Program-made: the position numbers and the translations under genes
Source: Deltaproteobacteria bacterium
GTDB lineage: Bacteria > Acidobacteriota > Thermoanaerobaculia > Multivoradales > JAHZIX01
Direction: 5' to 3'
DNA: 64,000 nucleotides
Assembly: GCA_022601195.1 (NCBI GenBank)
Contig: JAHZIX010000049.1
Location: 248,001 to 312,000, forward strand
Shown here: in pieces, positions 45,158 through 53,929 of the stretch
How positions within the stretch are numbered: the stretch's first letter is position 1
How the letters are laid out: every line of letters starts with the position of its first letter
Notes under the pieces: generated by a model
Seen by the model: only the letters and a program-made list of their open reading frames with translations
Database searches by the model: none
What the model was told of the DNA's origin: nothing

Positions 45158-47074
45158 CTAGCTATCCTGATCGTCCGCTTCGACGTACTCGGCATCGATG
45201 ACATCGTCACCGCCAGCGCTATCGGCCTCAGGCGCGCCTTCTGCGGCACCTTCGCCAGGAGTCCCCGTGGCAGCTTGCTGCTGATAGACCGCTTCCGCCA
45301 GCTTGTGGGATGCCTGGGTCAGACGCTGCTCAGCTGCTTCCAGAGTAGCCTGATCAGCATCTTCTTCCAATGCCTTTCGAGCTGCCGTGAGAGCTTCTTC
45401 TAGCTCACCCAAGGCGTCTGCGTCGAGCTTGTCCTTGTTCTCGTCCAGAGTTTTCTGGGTCGAGTAGACCAGACCATCGAGGCGGTTGCGAGTCTCCACG
45501 GCCTTGCGGCGCTCTTTATCTTCATCGCCGTGCTGTTCGGCTTCCTGAACCATCCGCTCGATCTCCCCTTCGGCGAGCCCGCTGGAGGAGGTGATGGTGA
45601 TCTTCTGCTCCTTACCGGTACCCATGTCCTTCGCCGAAACGTTGACGATGCCATTCGCGTCGATGTCGAAAGCAACCTCGATCTGCGGCACGCCTCGGGG
45701 AGCCGCAGGAATGCCGTCCAAGTGGAACTTCCCGAGGGTTCTGTTGTCCCGGGCCATCTGTCGCTCACCTTGTAGCACGTGAACTTCGACGGAAGTCTGG
45801 TTGTCGGCCGCCGTGGAGAACGTCTCACTCTTGCGAGCAGGAATCGTCGTGTTGCGCTCGATCAACTGAGTAAAGACACCTCCCAAGGTCTCGATGCCGA
45901 GAGACAGGGGAGTGACATCTAGCAGCAGGACGTCTTTGACGTCTCCAGCCAAAACCCCACCCTGAATGGCCGCGCCAACCGCGACCACCTCATCGGGATT
46001 CACGCCCTTGTGAGGCTCCTTACCGAAGAACTCCTGAACTTTGGCTTGGATCAGGGGCATACGAGTCTGGCCACCGACCATGACCACTTCATCCACCTCT
46101 CCAGGCTTCATGCCGGCATCCTTCAACGCTTGCTGGCAAGGCGCCAGGGAACGACCGACCAGGTCCTCCACCAACTGCTCCAACTTGCTGCGACTCAGGC
46201 GAAGATTCATATGCTTTGGACCGGAAGCGTCTGCGGTAATAAAGGGCAGATTCAAGTCTGTGTCCTGGGCAGACGAGAGCTCGATCTTGGCCTTCTCTGC
46301 AGCCTCCTTGAGACGTTGCACAGCCATTGCATCCTGAGACAGATCAATGCCCTGATCCTTCTTGAATTCAGCCAACAGCCACTCGATAATCCGCTGATCG
46401 ATGTTGTCGCCACCGAGATGGGTGTCGCCATTGGTCGCCTTGACCTCGACCACTCCTTCCCCCACTTCGAGAATGGAGATATCGAAGGTACCGCCACCAA
46501 AGTCGTAAACGGCGATCGTCTGATCTTTCTTCTTGTCGAGACCGTAGGCCAAGGCCGCGGCGGTGGGTTCGTTGACCAAGCGCTCGACTGTCAGGCCGGC
46601 GATTCGTCCCGCATCTTTGGTGGCCTGCCGCTGGGAGTCATTGAAGTAAGCCGGAACGGTAATGACCGCCTTCTCGACCTTCTCGCCCAAATAGTCTTCA
46701 GCGGCCTGCTTGAGTTTCTGCAGGATCATTGCGGAGATCTCCGGCGGCGAGTACTTTTTGCCCTCGAGACCGATGCGGACATCACCGTTCTCAGCCTTGG
46801 CGACCTCATAGGGCACCATCTTCATCTCCTCGCTCACCTCGTCGAAGCGGCGTCCCATGAAGCGCTTGGCGGAAAAGACCGTGTTGGTTGGGTTCGTTAC
46901 GGATTGGCGCTTGGCTACCTGTCCTACGAGCCGCTCTCCACTGGGAGTAAAAGCCACCACAGAGGCGGTCGTGCGGCTCCCTTCGGAGTTGGGGAGGACC
47001 TTCGCCTCCGTTCCTTCCATGACCGCCACCACACTGTTGGTGGTTCCGAGATCAATGCCGATGATCTTGCCCAC
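45158..47074 (-). CDS. dnaK: Hsp70 chaperone DnaK
   Basis: Full-length 638-residue Hsp70. GTG start at 47074 is preceded by AAGGAG with 8-base spacing. ATPase domain: GIDLGTTNSVVAVMEGTEAK, VPAYFNDSQRQATKDAGRIA, IAVYDFGGGTFDISILEVGE, VVMVGGQTRMPLIQ. The interdomain linker DVLLLDVTPLSLGIETLGG is intact. The substrate-binding domain and lid follow, ending DDVIDAEYVEADDQDS, the usual acidic DnaK tail. It refolds proteins with DnaJ and GrpE, which are not in the window. Control by the adjacent HspR is likely. Confidence 0.98.
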   Translation of the reverse strand: MGKIIGIDLGTTNSVVAVMEGTEAKVLPNSEGSRTTASVVAFTPSGERLVGQVAKRQSVTNPTNTVFSAKRFMGRRFDEVSEEMKMVPYEVAKAENGDVRIGLEGKKYSPPEISAMILQKLKQAAEDYLGEKVEKAVITVPAYFNDSQRQATKDAGRIAGLTVERLVNEPTAAALAYGLDKKKDQTIAVYDFGGGTFDISILEVGEGVVEVKATNGDTHLGGDNIDQRIIEWLLAEFKKDQGIDLSQDAMAVQRLKEAAEKAKIELSSAQDTDLNLPFITADASGPKHMNLRLSRSKLEQLVEDLVGRSLAPCQQALKDAGMKPGEVDEVVMVGGQTRMPLIQAKVQEFFGKEPHKGVNPDEVVAVGAAIQGGVLAGDVKDVLLLDVTPLSLGIETLGGVFTQLIERNTTIPARKSETFSTAADNQTSVEVHVLQGERQMARDNRTLGKFHLDGIPAAPRGVPQIEVAFDIDANGIVNVSAKDMGTGKEQKITITSSSGLAEGEIERMVQEAEQHGDEDKERRKAVETRNRLDGLVYSTQKTLDENKDKLDADALGELEEALTAARKALEEDADQATLEAAEQRLTQASHKLAEAVYQQQAATGTPGEGAAEGAPEADSAGGDDVIDAEYVEADDQDS

Positions 47075-47110
47075 TGCTATATCTCCTTACTTGCTTGGTA
47101 TTCCAAATTC

Positions 47111-47152
47111 ACTCAACTTTGCGAGTATCGGATATTAGCGGCCGCCTGTCAA
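47111..47152 (-). promoter_or_regulatory. dnaK promoter with overlapping inverted repeat
   Basis: On the minus strand TTGACA (47152-47147), a 17-base spacer and GATACT (47129-47124) form a good housekeeping-type promoter about 50 bases before the dnaK start. Overlapping and following the -10 box is an imperfect palindrome, ATACTCGCAAAGTTGAGTGAAT, with ACTC-N8-GAGT at its heart. It contains the TTGAGT half-site of the HspR operator (HAIR, CTTGAGT-N7-ACTCAAG) but not the full element. It is a candidate operator for HspR; the match is partial. Confidence 0.6.
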
Positions 47153-47249
47153 GGGTAAAATATCTAAAATCTAACTCGAACACACTCAGATATGTATCAA
47201 CACACCTGGCCGTCCGAAAAAAACCGCTGACAAAGATAGCTAGATGGGG

Positions 47250-48650
47250 TTAGTCGAGAAGGACGAGGGGCTGTTCGACTTCCCGGTCGTCGATGGAGTA
47301 GAAGTCGAGATCTAGGAGAAAATCGCCAGTGATGGCCTCATCCGCCGCTAGTTCGGCGATGGGCTCTCCCTGTTCGACCGGCGCCAGCTCATAGCGAATG
47401 TCACTGGGCTCATAGCGCAACGGCCGACTGCGAGGATCCCGTAGATCGTTGACTCCGATCAGGTGTCGTCCAGCAAGGCTCTGCAACCTCTCCGGGAACT
47501 GCCCATCCAACAGGAAGAACGTCTTTGCCCCTCGATCGACCTTGAGATAAAGCGCCGCCCGCTGCTGCCCCTCGAACGCCGCCCGCTCCTTACCTTGCCA
47601 GGGGAACGGCAGCAGGAAGGAGCCGGGGAAGCTTGCAAAGGCCCCCAGCAACCAGGCCAACGCCACAAACGCTAGCAGTACCGAACCCAGTGCAAGAGTC
47701 GAGTCCATGCTGAACACCACGGCACGCCGCCCATGGGTCTCGTGATGACCACCTTCCCCCAAGAAGGCATCATCCAAGGGCGGAGGCTCGAAGACCTCCT
47801 CCGCTAACTCCTCTTCCGGCTGCCGAAACTGGCGGCGGCGAACTAGGGCTAGCCCTTCGAGGCTTTCGGCAGTACTGACAGCCGTTTGCCAGTCTAGGCT
47901 GCCGTCTTTCATGAGATCTCGAATGGTCCGACGACCATCGATCCGGCTCAGGAGCTGCTGCTCCGTAGGCGACAAGAAAATGTAGTCGCCCTCTTCCTCG
48001 CCGGGCATTCCGCTGCGGACCCGGATCGGTCGCGCTGAAGGGACCCTCTCGAAAACTGCCTCGAGATCAACATCCTCGGGAGGGGATTGGGGTGGCTGCA
48101 AAACGGGATCTTCAGCAAACTCCCCGAAGTCAGCCTCGCTCAGTCCCTCAGCCGGGGAACCCTCCATGGACAATTCCGACTCTTGGGAGGCAGCTCCCAG
48201 GAGAAGACCTTGCACCTCGATGGCCTCTAGTCCCTCTTCGAAGGAAACTTCATCATTGGCGTAGAATTTGAAGTCCCCCTCCTGCCATCCGAGCACTCGA
48301 TGCAATAGCCCCAAGTACTGCATCCGCAAGGCCGAGAGCAGCTGGGAACGGTCGAGAAACCGCTTCTCCACCAGCACTGAATGGAGCTGTTCTCCGGAAA
48401 CACTGACCTCATTGAGGGCTTCCGACACCTCGGAAGGCGCCAGCAAACCTTCCTCTACGAGCAAAGCCGCTAGAGCCTCTTCACCGGTTTGATTCAAGGA
48501 ATCTGCGCCGACGACGTCACCCTTGAGAAAAGTCACTGCGACGATATCGTTCTCGCCTTGGACGGTGAGGATCCCCGTCTTCCTTTGCTGGGCGATGATC
48601 TGCAGGATCTCTGGCAGCTGAAATAGATCGAGACTCCCCTCAACGCTCAT
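47250..48650 (-). CDS. DUF4388 (PATAN) protein with one transmembrane helix
   Basis: 466 residues. The N-terminal DUF4388 domain is typical: VEGSLDLFQLPEILQIIAQQ, KTGILTVQGENDIVAVTFLK, GDVVGADSLNQTGEEALAAL, and a second part up to about residue 150. An acidic, Pro-rich middle contains a second DUF4388-like wing (SPTEQQLLSRIDGRRTIRDL). One hydrophobic helix (LALGSVLLAFVALAWLLGAF, about 320) and a ~120-residue C-terminal domain of unknown fold follow. DUF4388 proteins act in regulatory networks near gliding, pili and two-component systems in Acidobacteriota and Myxococcota. The next gene upstream on the same strand is the TPR membrane protein, with a gap of 108 bp. Confidence 0.82.
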   Translation of the reverse strand: MSVEGSLDLFQLPEILQIIAQQRKTGILTVQGENDIVAVTFLKGDVVGADSLNQTGEEALAALLVEEGLLAPSEVSEALNEVSVSGEQLHSVLVEKRFLDRSQLLSALRMQYLGLLHRVLGWQEGDFKFYANDEVSFEEGLEAIEVQGLLLGAASQESELSMEGSPAEGLSEADFGEFAEDPVLQPPQSPPEDVDLEAVFERVPSARPIRVRSGMPGEEEGDYIFLSPTEQQLLSRIDGRRTIRDLMKDGSLDWQTAVSTAESLEGLALVRRRQFRQPEEELAEEVFEPPPLDDAFLGEGGHHETHGRRAVVFSMDSTLALGSVLLAFVALAWLLGAFASFPGSFLLPFPWQGKERAAFEGQQRAALYLKVDRGAKTFFLLDGQFPERLQSLAGRHLIGVNDLRDPRSRPLRYEPSDIRYELAPVEQGEPIAELAADEAITGDFLLDLDFYSIDDREVEQPLVLLD

Positions 48651-48758
48651 GGGTGGCCTCCCCCTGGGTATTCCCTTGCCTGTTCACCCTCGGGATTGGC
48701 ACCCCCGGAGCTGGCATCTCCAAGAGGAAACCTCCCTGCCTCCCCGACCAGGATCTCC

Positions 48759-50543
48759 TCATTCCAGCCCCCGCTGCCGCAGCAGTCGAAACACCAGGAG
48801 AGCCACCAGGCCCAGGGTCGCTATCACCCAAGGCAAGGCGCTCCCGGATTCGTACCCCCAAGGTAGGCGATAACCCCATTTCCAGGAGAGAGGCAACAGC
48901 AGCAGCCCCACTACAGGTACGAACGCAAAGTAACTAGCAAAGCCCATTCCGACTTGAGCCGATGGCAGCCCAGGAACCAAGACCCGCAACAAGAGATCCC
49001 CAGCACTACCGGACCGAATCAGCCCTGCTGAAGGTTCGCTGTAGCCAAAGCCCCGGCGAGCCAAGTGGAGGGCACCAGCGATGAGAATGAGTGCAAAACC
49101 CACCAGGAGCGAAAAACCCCGGCGCACTTCGCCAACCACCGGCAACACCACTTCTTCCGAGGAACTGGTGGTCTCCAACAAAGCCTGGCGAACCTCACCA
49201 ATACGCGCCACCCCTCCCTGCACCAGAAGCACCGGCCGGGTCTCCGCCTCCTGAATCCAACTCCCGACGCTCACCGGGTCAATGCGCTGCGCTTCTCGCA
49301 GAGCGCGCCGAGAGTCTTGGTAGAGGTAAGCGGCACTGTAGGCCTGACTCAAATTGAAGAACGCCTCGGCGGTATCCAGCTCCACGTCCGAGGCCTTTTC
49401 GAAACTCCTGGCAGCACCACCGTTGTCGCCATGAAGGAAAAGGTGCACTCCCAGATTGTTGCGAGCAGCAGGGTTCTGAGGCTCATCCGACAGCACCTGA
49501 CCATAGAGGGAGCGAGCCACGTCCCACTGCCCCAGGTTCGCGTGCAGGTCCGCCTCTAAGTGCTGGACTGCCGTGCTTTGCGGCAGCACTGCTCGCAGCA
49601 CACTGAGATCGGTAAAGAGACTTCCACTGAGCCGGCCCTGCTCGAGGCCGTGAAGGGCCCTGACTGCGGGCGAGTAGGCCACCGACACCCGACGCTCGAG
49701 CTCCGCTAGCCCGATGGGAACGGTTCCCGAAAGCAACCAGATCAGCATCAATACGACGCGCTCTTGAGCCGAACCGTAGCCCCACAGCAAGACCGACCAG
49801 AGGATAAAGAACCACAGCAGGCCGAAGGGCAGAAAGAAGGGGCCAGCGAGGATCACCAGAGTCACCACCAAGGCGAGCCATTTGGGCAAGGGACGGGCCA
49901 GAAGCTCCGCGAGATCGATCATCACTACCTGACCACGGAGGGCGATCATCAGCACCAAATAGAGTGCGGCGCTGAGCAGGAGCGTGAACAAAGCCCAGAG
50001 AATCAAGTTGTGGAGCCAGACAGCGCGATCCACAGGAAATTTCAGGACCCGAGAGTACCCGACCAAAGAGTCAGCAAAGCTCTTGAAATAGGAACCGCGA
50101 AGACGATTTACGGTGGCCCAAGCAAAGGCTGTTTCCGGTCGGGCCGGGTCGAGCTTTTCAGCAGCCTCCAAGGCCCAAACGGCGCGGGGAAAATCCCCCG
50201 CTTCGGCGGCTTCCACAGCGCGAGCCACAACGGCCAGGCTCAAATCTGGCAGGGCCTTCATCCCTAGGCCTCGAACCAATTCCAGCACACCCTCCAGCTC
50301 CCGCTCGGCACCCGGTCGGTCCTCTTGCTGAAAAGAGGTATTCCACTGCACTGCCCTTTCCCCCAGCTGCTGGAGGCTCCGTTGAGTGGCCGTAGAGAGC
50401 TCGATACCGGTCTGATGAACTGGCGAAACGTCGGCAAAGACGGAAGGCGCAAAGATGGAAGATACGAAGATACAGGGCACGACGACCACAGCCGCCAGCA
50501 GGCTCACCAGCCAGTGAAGACCGCTAAATTCTGGTGCCCTCAT
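48759..50543 (-). CDS. TPR-containing polytopic membrane protein, unknown function
   Basis: 594 residues with an N-terminal signal or anchor helix (LHWLVSLLAAVVVVPCIFVS), an Ala/Glu-rich helical part, four hydrophobic helices at about 175-295, a TPR block at about 310-430 (AVQHLEADLHANLGQWDVAR, NPAARNNLGVHLFLHGDNGG, AEAFFNLSQAYSAAYLYQDS), and more helices at the C-terminus ending LLVFRLLRQRGLE. No enzyme motif is visible. TPR blocks usually hold protein complexes together, so a scaffold role in the envelope is inferred. It starts 5 bp after the stop of the DUF1844 gene. Confidence 0.75.
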   Translation of the reverse strand: MRAPEFSGLHWLVSLLAAVVVVPCIFVSSIFAPSVFADVSPVHQTGIELSTATQRSLQQLGERAVQWNTSFQQEDRPGAERELEGVLELVRGLGMKALPDLSLAVVARAVEAAEAGDFPRAVWALEAAEKLDPARPETAFAWATVNRLRGSYFKSFADSLVGYSRVLKFPVDRAVWLHNLILWALFTLLLSAALYLVLMIALRGQVVMIDLAELLARPLPKWLALVVTLVILAGPFFLPFGLLWFFILWSVLLWGYGSAQERVVLMLIWLLSGTVPIGLAELERRVSVAYSPAVRALHGLEQGRLSGSLFTDLSVLRAVLPQSTAVQHLEADLHANLGQWDVARSLYGQVLSDEPQNPAARNNLGVHLFLHGDNGGAARSFEKASDVELDTAEAFFNLSQAYSAAYLYQDSRRALREAQRIDPVSVGSWIQEAETRPVLLVQGGVARIGEVRQALLETTSSSEEVVLPVVGEVRRGFSLLVGFALILIAGALHLARRGFGYSEPSAGLIRSGSAGDLLLRVLVPGLPSAQVGMGFASYFAFVPVVGLLLLPLSWKWGYRLPWGYESGSALPWVIATLGLVALLVFRLLRQRGLE

Positions 50544-50548
50544 CTCCC

Positions 50549-51163
50549 CTATCCCCGCTTCTGAACGTACCGCATGCGAAGCCGGTAGAGAAGGTCCTCG
50601 AGCAGGCCGGCTTCTTGCGCTGAGAGGTTCCCCTGGGTTTTCTGCCGTAACAGGTCGAGTAGATCGATGTGCAGACGAGCCATGTGCAGATCTTCCTGGT
50701 GGCTGCCGTCGGGAAGGGTGGCGTCACCGAGAAAGATCGCAATGGGCTCCGCCAGCATGGAGACTAAATCGAGGAAGGTGGGTCCACCCATGGATTCCGC
50801 CGGCATGGGAATCTCGAATCGACCTTCATTGGGAGCCCCGTCTGGAGCTCCGACCGGAGGTCCAGCAGAAGCCTCACCAGTGTCGGCCCCAGTACCAGCG
50901 CCCGAACCAGTCCCGGTACTAGCCGACGAAGACGAGGCACTTACAGGCTCTCCCGGAGAGTTGCTGCCGGATCCCGCCAAAGGGACTGCCTCTTCCTGTG
51001 GCGGTTGAACACCCTCCTCTTCGAGAAATCGATACTCCTCCCGGAGAGTCCCGTCCGCACTGAACATCCGCTTGTCGGTAACTTTCAACCTCTCTTTGCT
51101 CACGACACGACGACCCTTTTCTCTCTTTCCTGCTGAGTTACCTGGAGATGAGATGGCTTCCAT
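50549..51163 (-). CDS. DUF1844-domain protein with low-complexity linker
   Basis: 204 residues. The C-terminal ~80 residues match DUF1844 (FLDLVSMLAEPIAIFLGDAT, DLHMARLHIDLLDLLRQKTQ, LLEDLLYRLRMRYVQ), a helical domain of unknown function widespread in Acidobacteriota and Deltaproteobacteria. The first part has a conserved-looking stretch (VTDKRMFSADGTLREEYRFL) and then a Ser/Thr/Gly/Ala-rich linker. ATG 51163 is used; a GTG at 51100 (SKERLKVTDKR) is an alternative start. It is divergent from mazG across 245 bp. Confidence 0.82.
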   Translation of the reverse strand: MEAISSPGNSAGKREKGRRVVSKERLKVTDKRMFSADGTLREEYRFLEEEGVQPPQEEAVPLAGSGSNSPGEPVSASSSSASTGTGSGAGTGADTGEASAGPPVGAPDGAPNEGRFEIPMPAESMGGPTFLDLVSMLAEPIAIFLGDATLPDGSHQEDLHMARLHIDLLDLLRQKTQGNLSAQEAGLLEDLLYRLRMRYVQKRG

Positions 51164-51408
51164 GAACCTGGCGCTAATTCTCGCCGAGTAGAATAGCGAA
51201 ACACTTGGACCAGTCTGGAGGTCCGCCGAGAGTTTCCCGGTAGCCCAGAACTAGAAAAATTCGCTCGCCCTTTGGAGAAACTTCACCACAGACTCATAGG
51301 GCTATCGTAGCAAGCGTAAATCCAGCAGAGCAAGGAAGTTCCGCGATCTGTTGCGACCTGCCGGAAAAAGGAGCGAGAGGGACCCTAAGATCCCTTGAGG
51401 AGGTGAGG

Positions 51409-52227
51409 TTGGTCGACGAGAACAAGAAACCGGACCTGGGTAAATTGGTCACCCTAGTGGCGCGCTTGCGGGCTCCCGACGGCTGCCCTTGGGACCAAAA
51501 GCAAACTCTACCGGACATGAGAGCTTACCTACTGGAGGAGGCTCACGAAGTCGCTGCAGCCATCGACCGAGGTGATTGGAACGACTTGGCCGACGAAATG
51601 GGGGACCTGCTCTTTCAGATCGTCTTTCTAGGTCAGCTCGGCCAAGAAAACGACGCCTTCGACCTGCAGCAAGTGATCGACCGGATTCACCAAAAAATGA
51701 TTGACCGCCATCCCCACGTTTTTGGTGGCAACGCCCTCGCCAATGCCGAAGAGGTCAAAAAGAGCTGGGAGTTACGCAAAGCCCGTAAGGCCTCCGGGAC
51801 TCGCGCTCTACTGGCCGGCGTGGAAACGTCTTTACCCGCCCTCCTGGCGGCCTATCGCATGACCCAAAAAGCCTCCGGAGTGGGGTTCGACTGGCCGGAC
51901 CTGGCGGGAGTCGAAGCCAAGATAGCCGAAGAGCTTCAAGAGCTGAGCGAAGCTATCCACCCTCCGGAACCAACATCGGAAACCAAGGCCCAAAAGGACG
52001 CGATCCGAGAAGAAATCGGCGACGTTCTTTTCTCCATCGTCAACCTCGCCCGCAAATTGGAGATCGACCCGGAAGCCGCCCTGGCTGCCACCAATCTCAA
52101 GTTCCGACGCCGTTTCGGCGCCGTTGAGGAAGGCCTCCAACAACAGGGCATCCCTTTTGAAAAAGCTAGCTTGGAAGATATGGACGCGTTATGGAACAAG
52201 GCCAAGGCACGAGAGCGAGAGATTTAG
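51409..52227 (+). CDS. mazG: nucleoside triphosphate pyrophosphohydrolase MazG
   Basis: 272 residues, hydrolysing NTPs or damaged nucleotides to NMP + PPi. TTG at 51409 sits 6 bases after AGGAGG; the GTG at 51403 would leave no spacing, so TTG is the better start. Two MazG domains: the first with PDGCPWDQKQTLPDMRAYLL and EEAHE...DEMGDLLFQIVF (metal-binding EExxE...ExxD), then HPHVFGG, and the second with KIAEELQELSEAI and REEIGDVLFSIVNLARKLEI. Length and layout match E. coli MazG (263). Confidence 0.95.
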   Translation: MVDENKKPDLGKLVTLVARLRAPDGCPWDQKQTLPDMRAYLLEEAHEVAAAIDRGDWNDLADEMGDLLFQIVFLGQLGQENDAFDLQQVIDRIHQKMIDRHPHVFGGNALANAEEVKKSWELRKARKASGTRALLAGVETSLPALLAAYRMTQKASGVGFDWPDLAGVEAKIAEELQELSEAIHPPEPTSETKAQKDAIREEIGDVLFSIVNLARKLEIDPEAALAATNLKFRRRFGAVEEGLQQQGIPFEKASLEDMDALWNKAKAREREI

Positions 52228-52254
52228 CAACTTGAACCTGTTGCCTTCCCCCCA

Positions 52255-53124
52255 CTAGGGTGTCGATAGCGGTATCCCGGCCGCTTCTGAGGTCAGCTCC
52301 GGAGCCATCTCCCGAACCAGAGGTTCCAGATAGGGAAATAACTTCTCTGCGAGAATCTCGTGGCCAGCAGCATTGGGATGGATGCCATCCGGAAGGTTGA
52401 GGTCCGGCTGAGCGGCAACACCCTCGAGGAGGAATGGCATCAAAGGGAGATTAAGCTCCTCGGCTAGCTTCGGGAACAAAGCCGCAAACGCCGAGGAGTA
52501 CTCGGGGCCATAGTTGGGAGGAATCATCATTCCCAGAAGGAGTACCTTGGCTCCATGACTCCGCACCTGCTCAAAAATCTGCCGAAGATTATCTTCCGTA
52601 GCTTCGAGGGAGAGACCGCGCAGACCATCGTTGGCTCCCAATTCCACGACGACCAGAGCCGGATCCTGCTGCAAGAGCCAGGAAAGGCGGCGTAACCCTC
52701 CGGCAGAAGTATCTCCACTGACTCCTGCGTTGATGACCTCCACTGCGAATCCCGCCTCCTGAAGGCGCTTCCCAACCAAATAGGGAAAAGCTTGCTCTTC
52801 ATTCAAAGAAAGGCCGGCAGTCAAGCTGTCACCCAAAAAGACGATCCTAGAACTAGCCTTTGGGGGTGCCTCGACCTCGAGCCCTCTGGCCATCGCGTCC
52901 GCGCCCTCCACGGCCGAGGCTTCTCCGAGCGCTGAGGCCGACTCCCCAGGGGTGACCTGTCCGGACTCTGCCAGAGAAGCAGACTTCGGCGCAGAAGCCT
53001 CGCCACCACAGCCACCCAACAACCAAGAAAAACTCAGGATCGCGATGACTCCGGGCAACGAAAAGGTGGGATTTGCGTAACTCAAGACCCATGGAGTGTA
53101 TCGTAGGTACCCACTTGAACCCAT
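52255..53124 (-). CDS. tesA: SGNH-family arylesterase/lysophospholipase TesA-like lipoprotein
   Basis: 289 residues from ATG 53124; the open frame continues upstream but then runs inside the divergent ABC gene. A TTG at 53085 is an alternative start. Lipobox: SFSWLLGGC. After an Ala/Ser/Glu-rich linker the SGNH hydrolase shows all four blocks: FLGDSLTAGL (Ser), GVSGDTSAGGL (Gly), LGANDGLRG (Asn) and DGIHPNAAGHE (Asp, His). It is probably a periplasmic esterase or lysophospholipase. It lies divergent to ybbA-ybbP, the same arrangement as in E. coli (tesA / ybbA-ybbP), which supports the identity of all three. Confidence 0.9.
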   Translation of the reverse strand: MGSSGYLRYTPWVLSYANPTFSLPGVIAILSFSWLLGGCGGEASAPKSASLAESGQVTPGESASALGEASAVEGADAMARGLEVEAPPKASSRIVFLGDSLTAGLSLNEEQAFPYLVGKRLQEAGFAVEVINAGVSGDTSAGGLRRLSWLLQQDPALVVVELGANDGLRGLSLEATEDNLRQIFEQVRSHGAKVLLLGMMIPPNYGPEYSSAFAALFPKLAEELNLPLMPFLLEGVAAQPDLNLPDGIHPNAAGHEILAEKLFPYLEPLVREMAPELTSEAAGIPLSTP

Positions 53125-53905
53125 GACCTCGGAGACCCCAGAAAAAATGCCCGCCGTACCCCACATCGAGCTCCGCAACCTAAGTCGGCGACTCCCCTCC
53201 GGAGGGCGTTCCCTGACCATTCTCGACGAAGTCGAGCTCACCATCGAGAGGGGCGAATTCGTTGCTGTTCTGGGCCCCTCCGGGAGCGGAAAATCCACCC
53301 TCTTGGCCCTCATGGCCGGCCTCGACCGCCCCTCCCAAGGCGAAGTCCTCCTGAACGGCAAGGCCATTCACGACCTCTCTGAAGACCAGCTTGCAAGACT
53401 TCGCCTCCAGGAGATCGGCTTTGTTTTCCAATCCTTCCAGCTGCTGGGAAACCTGACGGCCCGGGAGAACGTCCTACTGCCCCTGGAGTTGGCAGGCGTC
53501 CGTGACGCGGACCAGCGAGTAGCGGATCTTCTGAAAAATGTCGGATTGGGGCAGAGAGGGCATCACTACCCTTCCCAACTATCCGGCGGAGAACAGCAGC
53601 GGGTAGCCGTCGCTCGAGCTTTCGCCTGCCACCCTCCCTTATTGCTCGCCGATGAGCCAACGGGAAACCTGGATAGCGCCACGGGATCCCTTTTGTTGGA
53701 ACTGCTCATGGACCTCCGTCGACGCCACGGCACCACCTTGGTCCTGGTCACTCACGATGCGGCGGTAGCCTCCTCCGCTGACCGCCGAATCTTCCTCCGA
53801 GACGGTCGGCTGGACCGCCAAGAGACAGACGAGACGGAGATTGCCCCCTTGGAACCACCCTCTCCCTTGGACCCTGCCAAGCCTTTGAGCCCGGTAGCTG
53901 GCTAG
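53123..53905 (+). CDS. ybbA: ABC transporter ATPase YbbA-like
   Basis: About 260 residues from ATG 53123 (ATG 53147 is possible). MacB/LolD-type ATPase: Walker A LGPSGSGKSTLLALMAGLDR, Q loop FVFQSFQLL, signature LSGGEQQRVAVARAF, Walker B LLLADEPTGNLDS, H loop LVTHDAA. The C-terminal ~25 residues are Pro/Leu-rich and not part of the ATPase. It pairs with the FtsX-type permease 24 bp downstream. Confidence 0.93.
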   Translation: MTSETPEKMPAVPHIELRNLSRRLPSGGRSLTILDEVELTIERGEFVAVLGPSGSGKSTLLALMAGLDRPSQGEVLLNGKAIHDLSEDQLARLRLQEIGFVFQSFQLLGNLTARENVLLPLELAGVRDADQRVADLLKNVGLGQRGHHYPSQLSGGEQQRVAVARAFACHPPLLLADEPTGNLDSATGSLLLELLMDLRRRHGTTLVLVTHDAAVASSADRRIFLRDGRLDRQETDETEIAPLEPPSPLDPAKPLSPVAG

Positions 53906-53929
53906 AGCTGGCGAAGGAAACCCACCCAG

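Noticed and set aside
46010..47158. 382-codon plus-strand frame opposite dnaK
   Set aside because: A well-known shadow effect of high-GC dnaK genes; no motif and no ribosome binding site.
53125..53367. N-terminal extension of the tesA frame
   Set aside because: These 81 codons are antisense to the ABC ATPase Walker A region and carry no signal peptide; the lipoprotein signal begins later.
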